Below the pieces are notes generated by a model. That model was not told where the DNA came from and ran no database searches. It worked only from the letters and a program-made list of their open reading frames with translations. Made by a program: the position numbers and the translations under genes. Shown piece by piece: positions 1-6,787 of a stretch of 19,271 nt of DNA; the stretch's first letter is position 1; each line of letters opens with the position of its first letter. Source of the DNA: Pseudomonadota bacterium (GTDB lineage Bacteria; Bdellovibrionota_B; Oligoflexia; Oligoflexales; JAPPIL01); the NCBI GenBank assembly GCA_028877195.1, contig JAPPIL010000142.1, positions 1 to 19,271 of the forward strand, given 5' to 3'.

Positions 1-76
1 AAAACTCATTGCTCCATGCAAAAATTTGTTAAGCGAAATGGCGACACGCCCTATTGTATGCGGAGTGCTTGCCCAG

Positions 77-808
77 CTACCGATAAGAAACCGACTGTAG
101 GTAAAGTTCATTGCCTTTAGCAGAGACGATACCGCGCAGGTATACCGACTTGCCACGCGTGTTGGTCAGCTTACTGCGAAACGATTGCGAAAAGAATATG
201 GCGGTAACACTTGCGCCATGAGAGTCGGTTACCAGCAAACGGCACTTTACCTTACAGTTGCGTAGTTGTTTGCGGCTGAACCGCACGGGGCCGATACGCA
301 CAGTTTGTTTGGTCTTGCTCGGCAGCGCACTAATCTTCGTTACATTGTCAAATGCGGCGGGCAGGCGCTTGTCTGTGTTGCTTGGTAAATCAAGGGTTAT
401 GATGTCTTGCTTCGGTGGTTTTTCTTCAGGTAACAGCTGTGAAAGATCGACCTTTTTGAAGAAAAAGAATAACCCTAATGCGACAACGCTACCAGTTAGG
501 GCGATGATGAAGTTTTTCAATATGCTTTCAATCTTGACAATCGACACCCTTGGACGTGATGGCGCACGACTAACCGTCGTCCTGCGTCGCCTGTGGGTTG
601 AACGCTGTCTGACGGGCGTAAACTTTGATGGTGGTGCTTTCTTGGCGCGGTTCATCAATTCAGTAAGATTGGTGCGTCGCCCCGACTGCTCTGATTCTAA
701 ACGCACCGAGTAGTCGTAATCGCCACGCTCCACCCCACCGAGCAACTCACGATAGGAGAAGGGGCCGATTCTGCCGAATTCTTCAATGATATACCACTTG
801 CCTTCCAT
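77..808 (-). CDS. Membrane protein with N-terminal GYF_2-like domain and C-terminal beta-rich domain
   Basis: A 243-residue protein of unknown function. Residues 1-53 resemble a GYF_2 (DUF4339-type) module: WYIIEEFGRIGPFS followed by an ELLGGVERGDY helix and a V-R-L strand, the usual W-Y...G-GP-...EL pattern. A basic, proline-containing linker (about 62-86, with an RRRR run) leads to one membrane span at about 99-118. A charged spacer (121-166) then leads to a C-terminal beta-rich region (168-243) whose final strands (RGKSVYLRGIVSAKGNELYLQSVSYR split as strand-turn-strand) look OB-fold-like. The basic linker before the span suggests the GYF_2 part is cytoplasmic and the C-terminus extracytoplasmic. 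GYF_2 modules are usually protein-interaction or tethering domains. The gene is divergent from rpsB; no clear Shine-Dalgarno precedes the ATG. The 76 bases downstream of its stop hold nothing I can name. Domain calls are by eye; function is unknown. Confidence 0.75.
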   Translation of the reverse strand: MEGKWYIIEEFGRIGPFSYRELLGGVERGDYDYSVRLESEQSGRRTNLTELMNRAKKAPPSKFTPVRQRSTHRRRRTTVSRAPSRPRVSIVKIESILKNFIIALTGSVVALGLFFFFKKVDLSQLLPEEKPPKQDIITLDLPSNTDKRLPAAFDNVTKISALPSKTKQTVRIGPVRFSRKQLRNCKVKCRLLVTDSHGASVTAIFFSQSFRSKLTNTRGKSVYLRGIVSAKGNELYLQSVSYR

Positions 809-1010
809 CTCAGGCTTTGCATCGTCAAACTAAAGAGTAAACGTTAGGTGTGTTTTATGCCAGGCAATAACGACAGTGCTCGACGAAAAGAAAGTGGTCA
901 ATGATAAACAATTTTGCTACATAACGAGCAGGCAGCTTTGCTGGGCAGCATTGGAGAGAAGCAAGTGAGTAGCAAACGGTAACATGGACGTTTGATCCTA
1001 TGGAGGTTTA
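809..1010. promoter_or_regulatory. Divergent intergenic region, leader of the rpsB operon
   Basis: This 202-base gap separates two divergent genes, so it must hold promoters for both. I find no strong sigma-70 match. The best plus-strand candidate is TGGTCA (896-901), a 17-base spacer and TACATA (919-924), which is a poor fit. A small stem CAGC-TTT-GCTG at 933-943 lies in what would be the rpsB leader, where many bacteria place S2-dependent autoregulation; I cannot show that here. A GGAGG Shine-Dalgarno at 1002-1006 fixes the GTG start of rpsB. Confidence 0.35.
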
Positions 1011-1880
1011 GTGGCAGTTACAATCAACATGCGGGAATTACTACAGGCGGGGGTGCATTATGGGCATCAAACCAAAAGATGGAACCCGAAGATGCGTCCC
1101 TATATTTTTGCGGCGCGCAACGGTATTCACATCATTGATTTACAAAAAACGGTAAAACACCTACAGGCTGCAGCTGGCTATCTGGAACGGGTGGCAGCAA
1201 AAGGCGGCAAGGTGCTCTTCGTCGGCACAAAACGCCAATCACGCGAGCTTGTCGCCCAAGAAGCAACGCGTTGCCAAATGTATTACATCAATCATCGCTG
1301 GCTTGGTGGCACATTGACAAATTTCAACACAATTCGCCAAAGTATCCATCGCTTGCGCAAGATTGAGGAAATAAGCAAGGATGGCACATATGAAAAATTA
1401 CCGAAGAAGGAAGTGCTCAACCTTGAACGCCAAAAATTCAAATTGCACCGCAATCTTGGTGGTATCAAGGATATGCATGGCATGCCTGATGCTTTACTGG
1501 TCATTGATGCCCATAGGGAGGCGATAGCGGTGAGTGAGGCTAAAAATCTTGGTATTCCAGTGGTTGCGATCACGGATACGAATGCCGACCCCACTGGGCT
1601 TGACTATGTTGTGCCAGGCAACGATGACAGTGTGAAGTCGCTTACCTTGTTCATTACGACATTGGCAGAAGCGTGTGCGATCGGCAAGGAACGTGCGAAA
1701 AACTTTGAAGGCGATGATGATGCCAAGAGCGCACCAGTAGTTGAAGGTTCGTTCTACGATGCACATGGGCATACGGTTGCGGTAGAAAAGAAACCGAAAA
1801 TCACTTCCGACGGTCAGGCGCAAACGGAAACGGCTAAGCAATCAAGTAACCAACAAGATGAGCAACAGGTGAACAAATGA
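1011..1880 (+). CDS. rpsB: 30S ribosomal protein S2
   Basis: 289 residues. Family hallmarks run through the whole protein: MRELLQAGVHYGHQTKRWNPKM near the N-terminus (residues 7-28), FVGTKRQ, NHRWLGGTLTNF, LGGIKDMHGMPDALLVID and IPVVAITDTNADP, then GNDDSVKSL. S2 binds the head/platform junction of the 30S subunit and is needed for S1 binding. The GTG start is chosen because it gives the family-like N-terminus M-A-V-T-I-N-M-R and has GGAGG four bases upstream. Residues from about 234 to 289 form an acidic, Gln/Lys-rich, probably disordered tail that makes the protein about 48 residues longer than E. coli S2. The stop overlaps the tsf start (ATGA), so the two genes are translationally coupled. 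Confidence 0.98.
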   Translation: MAVTINMRELLQAGVHYGHQTKRWNPKMRPYIFAARNGIHIIDLQKTVKHLQAAAGYLERVAAKGGKVLFVGTKRQSRELVAQEATRCQMYYINHRWLGGTLTNFNTIRQSIHRLRKIEEISKDGTYEKLPKKEVLNLERQKFKLHRNLGGIKDMHGMPDALLVIDAHREAIAVSEAKNLGIPVVAITDTNADPTGLDYVVPGNDDSVKSLTLFITTLAEACAIGKERAKNFEGDDDAKSAPVVEGSFYDAHGHTVAVEKKPKITSDGQAQTETAKQSSNQQDEQQVNK

Positions 1881-2725
1881 CGATTACAGCTCAACTTGTC
1901 AAAGACCTGCGGGCAAAAACAGGCATAGGCATGATGGAATGCAAGAAGGCGTTGGTTGCCAGTGATGGCGACATGGACAAGGCTATCCTGTATTTGCGTG
2001 AGCGTGGGATGTCGCGTGCCGCCCAGAAGTCTTCTCGCACGACGAGTGAAGGTATGCTGTTCACGCATAGCGACAGTTCGCAGCAGCAGGCGGTGATGTT
2101 GGAAATCAATTGCGAGACTGATTTTGTCAGCAAGAATAGCGACTTCAACTCTTTTGGACAGCAGTTGGCCGCGCTAGCAATTACAAAGCATATCAGCAGT
2201 GTTGAGGAACTGACTACTGCTACGCACGATGGTCGGCTGGTGAAAGACCTATTGATCGATTTAGTGAGCAAAATTGGTGAGAACATTACGATTAGTAAAT
2301 TACAAAAGATCAGCACCGAACAGGGATTTGTGAGCAGCTATATTCATTTGGGAGGCAAGTTAGGCACGTTGGTGGCGTTTAAGACCAAAGAGGGTGCGAA
2401 CAAAGACGACTACGCGGAACTAGGTCGTGATGTTGCGATGCATGTCATCGCCAGTGCGCCGCGCTACCTACAGTCAAGCGATGTGGACGCAACAGAAGTA
2501 GAGCAGGAAAAGGCAATTGCCCACAAGAAACTAACAGAGGAGGGTAAGCCTGATGCGATTATCCCCAAAATTATCGCGGGGCAAATCAAAAAATTTTATG
2601 ACGAGACCTGTCTACTCCAGCAGCCGTATGTCAAAGAGCCAAAAGTCTCGGTGCAGTCGTATCTACATAAGCATGCTGCTGGCTTACAGGTGGCAGGATT
2701 TGTGCGGATGCAAGTTGGTGAGTGA
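1877..2725 (+). CDS. tsf: Translation elongation factor Ts
   Basis: 282 residues, the usual EF-Ts length. EF-Ts is the cytoplasmic guanine-nucleotide exchange factor of EF-Tu. The N-terminal UBA-like domain is clear (LVKDLRAKTGIGMMECKKAL, residues 7-26, then a DMDKAILYLRERG helix). The core contains the TDFVSKN motif at 81-87, whose Asp-Phe pair in the family displaces Mg2+ and inserts into EF-Tu. Later segments GENITISKLQKI, YIHLGGKLGTLVAF, DVAMHVIASAPRYL and the coiled-coil region QPYVKEPKVSVQSYL also match. The ATG overlaps the rpsB stop by four bases. A 62-base gap and frr follow, with no pyrH between. Confidence 0.98.
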   Translation: MTITAQLVKDLRAKTGIGMMECKKALVASDGDMDKAILYLRERGMSRAAQKSSRTTSEGMLFTHSDSSQQQAVMLEINCETDFVSKNSDFNSFGQQLAALAITKHISSVEELTTATHDGRLVKDLLIDLVSKIGENITISKLQKISTEQGFVSSYIHLGGKLGTLVAFKTKEGANKDDYAELGRDVAMHVIASAPRYLQSSDVDATEVEQEKAIAHKKLTEEGKPDAIIPKIIAGQIKKFYDETCLLQQPYVKEPKVSVQSYLHKHAAGLQVAGFVRMQVGE

Positions 2726-2750
2726 GCAGGTGAACTGCCAATTCTAGGTC

Positions 2751-2764
2751 TAGGAGGAGGGGAC
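2751..2764 (+). promoter_or_regulatory. Strong Shine-Dalgarno stretch in the tsf-frr gap
   Basis: TAGGAGGAGGGGAC at 2751-2764 contains a perfect AGGAGG at 2752-2757. It ends seven bases before an ATG at 2765 and about 30 bases before the frr ATG, too far to serve frr directly. An in-frame stop (TAA 2779-2781) rules out any upstream in-frame start for frr, so this site best fits the small ORF at 2765-2791. frr itself has only a modest AAAGG at 2774-2778. Confidence 0.6.
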
Positions 2765-2791
2765 ATGCATCATAAAGGTAAAACAACATGA
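2765..2791 (+). CDS. Putative 8-codon leader ORF overlapping the frr start
   Basis: The ORF reads MHHKGKTT and then TGA. Its ATG is seven bases after the perfect AGGAGG at 2752-2757. Its stop TGA (2789-2791) overlaps the frr ATG (2788-2790) as ATGA, the classic termination-reinitiation arrangement. It is far too short for homology support, so the evidence is only Shine-Dalgarno strength, spacing and the overlap. I infer that ribosomes loaded at the strong site finish here and restart on frr. It could instead be a chance ATG in a purine-rich spacer. Confidence 0.35.
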   Translation: MHHKGKTT

Positions 2792-3333
2792 ATGATTTTC
2801 TTACCAGTTGTAAGCACAAGATGGCACAGAGTTTGGCTGCTTTACAGCAGGAGTTGTTGCGTACCCGCACGGGGCGTGCCTCGGTGAATTTACTTGATGC
2901 GGTCAATGTCCGTTACTATGGGTCAAATGTTCCGATTTCACAGGTGGCGACAGTCAGTGCTCCTGATGCGCGTTCAATCGTGATTTCTCCTTATGAAAAA
3001 TCGGTGTTGCCAGACATTGAGAAGGCAATAATGGCTGCGAACATTGGCTTACAGCCGACGAGTGATGGCAACATTATCAGGGTTACCGTGCCACCGCTGA
3101 CTGAGGATCGCCGCAAGGAATTGGTCAAAAAAATAAAAAAAATCGGTGAGGAATGTAAGGTAGCGGTGCGTCTGATTCGTCAGGATACCAACAACAGTAT
3201 CAAAAAGGATAAAGAATTGGCTGAAGACGATGCCAAGCGAATTCAACGCGACATTCAAAAAGAAACAGATGCCAATATCGTTGCCATCGATGCACAGATT
3301 GCCAAGAAAGAAAAAGAGATACTGACGATATAG
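2788..3333 (+). CDS. frr: Ribosome recycling factor
   Basis: 181 residues (E. coli RRF has 185). RRF, with EF-G, splits post-termination ribosomes in the cytoplasm. Family signatures: LRTRTGRASVNLLD near the N-terminus, YYGSNVPISQVATVSAPDAR, ISPYEKSVLPDIEKAI, GNIIRVTVPPLTEDRRKELVKK, then a long charged helix with VRLIRQDTNNSIKK and a Lys/Glu-rich end, which together make the three-helix arm with the inserted beta domain. The ATG is the only possible start because a TAA precedes it in frame at 2779. Last gene of the rpsB-tsf-frr operon; two hairpins follow directly. Confidence 0.98.
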   Translation: MNDFLTSCKHKMAQSLAALQQELLRTRTGRASVNLLDAVNVRYYGSNVPISQVATVSAPDARSIVISPYEKSVLPDIEKAIMAANIGLQPTSDGNIIRVTVPPLTEDRRKELVKKIKKIGEECKVAVRLIRQDTNNSIKKDKELAEDDAKRIQRDIQKETDANIVAIDAQIAKKEKEILTI

Positions 3334-3335
3334 TT

Positions 3336-3386
3336 CCCCTCCTCGCAAATAATAAGGGGAGGGGTTGAGAGGCATAAAGCCTCTCA
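3336..3386. terminator. Two tandem hairpins between convergent frr and the Hsp70-like gene
   Basis: The first hairpin pairs CCCCTCCTC (3336-3344) with GGGGAGGGG (3356-3364), nine pairs including one G-U, around an 11-base AT-rich loop. The second is a perfect eight-base inverted repeat TGAGAGGC (3366-3373) / GCCTCTCA (3379-3386) with an ATAAA loop. They fill almost the whole gap between the frr stop and the stop of the minus-strand gene at 3390. Neither strand has a proper U tract after the stems, so termination is inferred from position and stem strength. Confidence 0.6.
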
Positions 3387-3389
3387 CCG

Positions 3390-5480
3390 TTATTCACCGC
3401 GCGATTCGTTGACCATCTTGTTGTTTAGGTCTGACATTTTTTTCGTTTCGGCGGTAATTTTTTCAATTTCCTTCGTTATCGCATCGACACCCTGAAGTTC
3501 GTCAAAGTTCACTTTGGCAAGGGCATCAACCTGGGCGATTAGTTCTTCCGCCTCGCTGCGGGTGGCATCAGAAAGCTTGACGTTCGGTCTACTCAAGAGG
3601 TCTTTACCTAAATTGATCGCGGCTTGGAATTCGTTGGCCTGTTCACCAAGCTCAGCAATCATCGCATCTTCTGCTTCATTGAGTTTCATATCGCCCTGCA
3701 TGCGAGCAATCTCTTCAGCGTTCAAACGTGTGCTGCCAGTGATTTTGGCGGAATCCTGCACGCCTGTGATGTCGTTGCGCATCGTAACGGTTACGATGCC
3801 ATTTCTATCAAGCTCCATGTCTACCGTAAAGGTATCCTCAAGCGCTTTGCTCGGGCCAATATCAGCATTGAACTTGCCCAACGCCTTGTTGTCCGCCGCT
3901 CTTTCACGCGTGCCTTGATAGACATCAACTTCCACATTGCTAACCAGCTCCCCGCGCCGACCATCGATATGTAGTCCTTCACCAGATGCCTTGCCTGGAA
4001 TCTGTTCCCCTTCTTTGTAGATCTTGAAGAACCGACCATCACCCAGTCGAATACCAATTGGGATGTTGTTTTGCGTTTGCACGCTCAAATCACTGCCGAC
4101 CGTGGATAAGCCTTTGGCATAGATAGATGCGCCCAACGATACAGCTTCATCTGGGTTCTCACCAAAATGTAAGCCGCTGTTGGGGAATAGTTTAGCGATT
4201 TGCTCTTTAAATGCGGGAATGCGGGTTGTTCCACCGACAAAGACAACTTGGTCGATCTCGTCAGGCGTGAGAGCGGATAGTTTTTTAGCGGTAGTCTCTT
4301 CAAGCACTTCCTTCAACAGCTTATCGGTTTCACCGATAAAGTCGGCAATCATCGTTTCAAGTTCAGCACGGGTTAAGCTTACGGGCACTGCTTTAAAACC
4401 ACCGTTGCCAAAAGCAGTGACGGTTAAGGCTACCTGTTCAGCATCAGATAAATCATGCTTTGCTTGCACCGCCTGCTTACGCAGCATATCCATGCCCTGC
4501 GCATTGAGTTCAAAGCCAGCATCGGCTTCAACTCTTTCTTTCAGTGTTTTGACAATCTTCTCGTCGATGTTATCGCCGCCGAGAGCTGTGTTCCCACGCG
4601 TAATCAAGGTGTTGAAATCATTGTCCGTAATTTCCAACAGTGCTATGTCAGTGGTGCCACCGCCCAAGTCATAGACAATCACCTTCTCGCCTTCCTTGCT
4701 TGCATCAAGTCCGTAGCTAACCGCAGCAGCCGTAGGCTCGTTGACAAAATCAACCTTACCAGCTGGAAAGCCTGCGAGTTCCGCTGCTGCGATAGTTGCT
4801 TGGCGCTGGTCGTTGATAAAGCGTTCAGGGATAGTGATAACCACGCGTTTGATTTCCTGATCTGGGAACTGCTTTTCCACCACTGACCGTAAACTTGCCA
4901 ACACTTCGGCTGATACCTGTTCAGGTTGAATCTGTACACCACTGCTCAACTCGATGGAAGCACGTCCATTAGCGCCGCGCACCACCTTGTAGGGCAGGTC
5001 ATCGATGTTAATTTCCTTGAGTGCGTCCTCATACGAAGAGCCGATAAAACGCTTTACTGAAAAGATGGTATTGGCTGGATCGTTGATCGATGCATTGACC
5101 GCGGCATCACCAACACTGGCTACATTACCCGCTTCATCAAACTGCACCACGCTCGGCGTTAGATTTCTAGCCGCGGCTATGTTCAACACTTTAGGTGTCG
5201 CATCATCAGCTTCTGAAACAATCGAAACCACCGAGTTTGTCGTTCCCAAGTCGATGCCAATGAATATCCCTTTGTTGTCAGCATTATTGCGCACCGCCAG
5301 CTGCGATTTAGCTCGCAAGCCTCGCAACTGCTCAAACAATGCCCGCAACTGCGCCGAGTCCGAGATGTTCTTGCTGATCGTGCCTCGTGCAGCACGAGCA
5401 GCCTTGACCGCAGCATTGGGCGCAAACGCCTGCAGCTGCCAGCTGCTAACCAATAGGATTAAACCAATCACACGTAACAT
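3390..5480 (-). CDS. Hsp70-family (DnaK-like) chaperone with N-terminal signal or anchor segment
   Basis: 696 residues. Residues about 4-20 form a hydrophobic export-like segment ending Q-A-F-A, then an Ala/Arg-rich helical stretch to about 68. The ATPase domain follows: IDLGTTNS (76-83, phosphate 1), FSVKRFIG (140-147), NEPTAAAVSYGLD (247-259), DLGGGTTD (271-278, phosphate 2) and VVFVGGTTRIPAF (412-424, adenosine). The substrate-binding domain spans about 465-585 (RERAADNKALGKF is typical), followed by a helical lid. The usual VLLLDVTPLSLG linker is replaced by a polar version around 464-477, and the acidic EEV-type tail is missing. The ATG has CTCCTT on the plus strand at 5487-5492 (AAGGAG Shine-Dalgarno, six-base spacing). 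No dnaJ or grpE is nearby. It is a specialised paralogue rather than the housekeeping DnaK. Whether the segment is cleaved or anchors the protein is open: Pro at +1 of the AFA site disfavours cleavage. Confidence 0.93.
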   Translation of the reverse strand: MLRVIGLILLVSSWQLQAFAPNAAVKAARAARGTISKNISDSAQLRALFEQLRGLRAKSQLAVRNNADNKGIFIGIDLGTTNSVVSIVSEADDATPKVLNIAAARNLTPSVVQFDEAGNVASVGDAAVNASINDPANTIFSVKRFIGSSYEDALKEINIDDLPYKVVRGANGRASIELSSGVQIQPEQVSAEVLASLRSVVEKQFPDQEIKRVVITIPERFINDQRQATIAAAELAGFPAGKVDFVNEPTAAAVSYGLDASKEGEKVIVYDLGGGTTDIALLEITDNDFNTLITRGNTALGGDNIDEKIVKTLKERVEADAGFELNAQGMDMLRKQAVQAKHDLSDAEQVALTVTAFGNGGFKAVPVSLTRAELETMIADFIGETDKLLKEVLEETTAKKLSALTPDEIDQVVFVGGTTRIPAFKEQIAKLFPNSGLHFGENPDEAVSLGASIYAKGLSTVGSDLSVQTQNNIPIGIRLGDGRFFKIYKEGEQIPGKASGEGLHIDGRRGELVSNVEVDVYQGTRERAADNKALGKFNADIGPSKALEDTFTVDMELDRNGIVTVTMRNDITGVQDSAKITGSTRLNAEEIARMQGDMKLNEAEDAMIAELGEQANEFQAAINLGKDLLSRPNVKLSDATRSEAEELIAQVDALAKVNFDELQGVDAITKEIEKITAETKKMSDLNNKMVNESRGE

Positions 5481-5636
5481 GTCGCTCTCCTTAAAATGTT
5501 TCTTACTTTCCTGCCCCTGTCTATAAGAGTGGAATAAAAATTACAATAATAGAGTATAAATAATGTCTTTTCTATTAAAATAATCAAGGTATCGCCGCGT
5601 TTAGCGTTAGATACTGTAGAGTTAACGGCACCCTGC
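5481..5636 (-). promoter_or_regulatory. AT-rich upstream region of the Hsp70-like gene
   Basis: This gap lies between the alr stop and the Hsp70-like start, both on minus. It is markedly AT-rich at 5520-5585 and contains TATACT on the minus strand (5553-5558) as a possible -10, but no properly spaced -35. I find no CIRCE inverted repeat and no convincing sigma-32 site. No terminator with a U tract is visible after alr, so read-through from the operon is possible. Confidence 0.35.
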
Positions 5637-6782
5637 TTACAAGTGTTTTACAATTTGGCGCGGCATGGATGGGTGGAGACGGGTGGTGATGTCGTAACTG
5701 ATGGTGTTTGCCCAAGCTGCTAGCTGCTCGGCAGCAAGGCATTCTTCGCCATCTGTGCCGATAAGGGTTGCGATGTCGCCTACTTGCACTCCTTCGAGGT
5801 GTGCGACATCAATGACTAGCATGTTCATGCACACTACTCCTAGAATGGGGCAACGTTTCCCTCGCACCAAGACATAAGCGTAGCTACCACTGGCTTGGCG
5901 CGGGTAGCCATCAAAGTAGCCGACAGGCAAGATAGCGATTTTTGTTGCTCTGGTGGTGCAGTAATTACAACCATAACCGATGTAGCTTCCAGCGGGGAGT
6001 TGCCGCACGGCGATAAGCACCGCTCGCCACGATAAGATAGGTTTTAGCGTTGGGACAGTTTTATTTTGCTTGGCATACATCGTTTTCGCCGTCGCAGTTG
6101 TCCAAAACCCATAAAGACTGATACCTATCCGACAAAAGTCATGCCGACTGCTCGGTAGTAACAAAGCCGCAGCACTCGCAGCATGGTGCTGTTGAAACAC
6201 TAGTCCAGCATCACGCATGACACGGCAAACGGCAGCAAAGCGTTCCATCTGGTAGGTAGGATACTTGGGCGAAAAGGTGTCGCCTGCATCAGCAAAGTGG
6301 CTGCTGACCCCGACAATATGCGATTTGAATGGTGCTACCGCTGCTGCTACCCGCGGCGCATCGTCAGGACTAAAGCCTTGTCGCCCCATGCCCGTATCAA
6401 ATTTCAAATGTAGTTTGGGTTTATATTTTGCCTGACACCATGCTTGTAAGAACTGAAAATCACCAGCGGTTAGCTCAATGTTGGCAGGTAGGTTGCCCTT
6501 ATCCTGAAAGCCACCCTGTAGTAGTGATGGTAATTGCCCGCCCATTACGAGCACGATGCCGCGATAACCGTATGATAAAAGACGTTCAGCTTCCCAGACA
6601 TCCTGCACACAGAGCCGCGCTACTGCTGGCAGGGCTTGACAAACTATCTCGTCCCCATGCCCGTAGGCATTAGCCTTCAATACTGGTGCGACACGTTCTT
6701 TGCCCAGCACCGCACAGAGGGCATCGTAGTTGTTGAGTAATGCCCTAGTGTCTATTTCAACCCATGTTTTGTGGGTGCGCAC
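5637..6782 (-). CDS. alr: Alanine racemase
   Basis: Makes D-alanine for peptidoglycan by PLP-dependent racemisation in the cytoplasm. From a GTG start at 6782 it is 381 residues and begins RTHKTWVEIDTRALLNNYDAL, the normal family N-terminus. The PLP lysine is in APVLKANAYGHG (Lys36). KFDTGMGRQGF (127-137), SSHFADA, the catalytic tyrosine region IGYGCNY (268-274), PVGYFDGYPR (286-295) and VCMNMLVIDV (317-326) follow. The frame is open upstream to an ATG at 6854, but those 24 extra residues (ACCCY) lie inside the preceding SGNH gene, precede the usual family start and look like read-out of the overlap. I prefer GTG 6782, five bases after the SGNH stop; no good Shine-Dalgarno is seen, so coupling is likely. 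Last gene of the envelope operon. Confidence 0.95.
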   Translation of the reverse strand: MRTHKTWVEIDTRALLNNYDALCAVLGKERVAPVLKANAYGHGDEIVCQALPAVARLCVQDVWEAERLLSYGYRGIVLVMGGQLPSLLQGGFQDKGNLPANIELTAGDFQFLQAWCQAKYKPKLHLKFDTGMGRQGFSPDDAPRVAAAVAPFKSHIVGVSSHFADAGDTFSPKYPTYQMERFAAVCRVMRDAGLVFQQHHAASAAALLLPSSRHDFCRIGISLYGFWTTATAKTMYAKQNKTVPTLKPILSWRAVLIAVRQLPAGSYIGYGCNYCTTRATKIAILPVGYFDGYPRQASGSYAYVLVRGKRCPILGVVCMNMLVIDVAHLEGVQVGDIATLIGTDGEECLAAEQLAAWANTISYDITTRLHPSMPRQIVKHL

Positions 6783-6787
6783 AGCAG

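Noticed and set aside
1..9. ATG on the minus strand at 9-7 as the start of another gene
   Set aside because: GGAG is only two bases upstream and only three codons are visible, so nothing can be supported.
258..713. Plus-strand ORF of 151 codons opposite the GYF_2-like gene
   Set aside because: It is antisense to a gene with recognisable domain and membrane features; its own product shows no motif and it has no Shine-Dalgarno.
3514..5526. Several plus-strand ORFs (3514-3918, 4180-4674, 4455-4886, 5005-5526)
   Set aside because: All lie antisense to the Hsp70-like gene, whose reading frame is conserved end to end; they are by-products of its codon pattern.
5481..5636. Heat-shock control (sigma-32 site or CIRCE) upstream of the Hsp70-like gene
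   Set aside because: CTTGATT is present on minus, but no CCCCATNT-like -10 follows at the right distance, and no TTAGCACTC/GAGTGCTAA inverted repeat is present.
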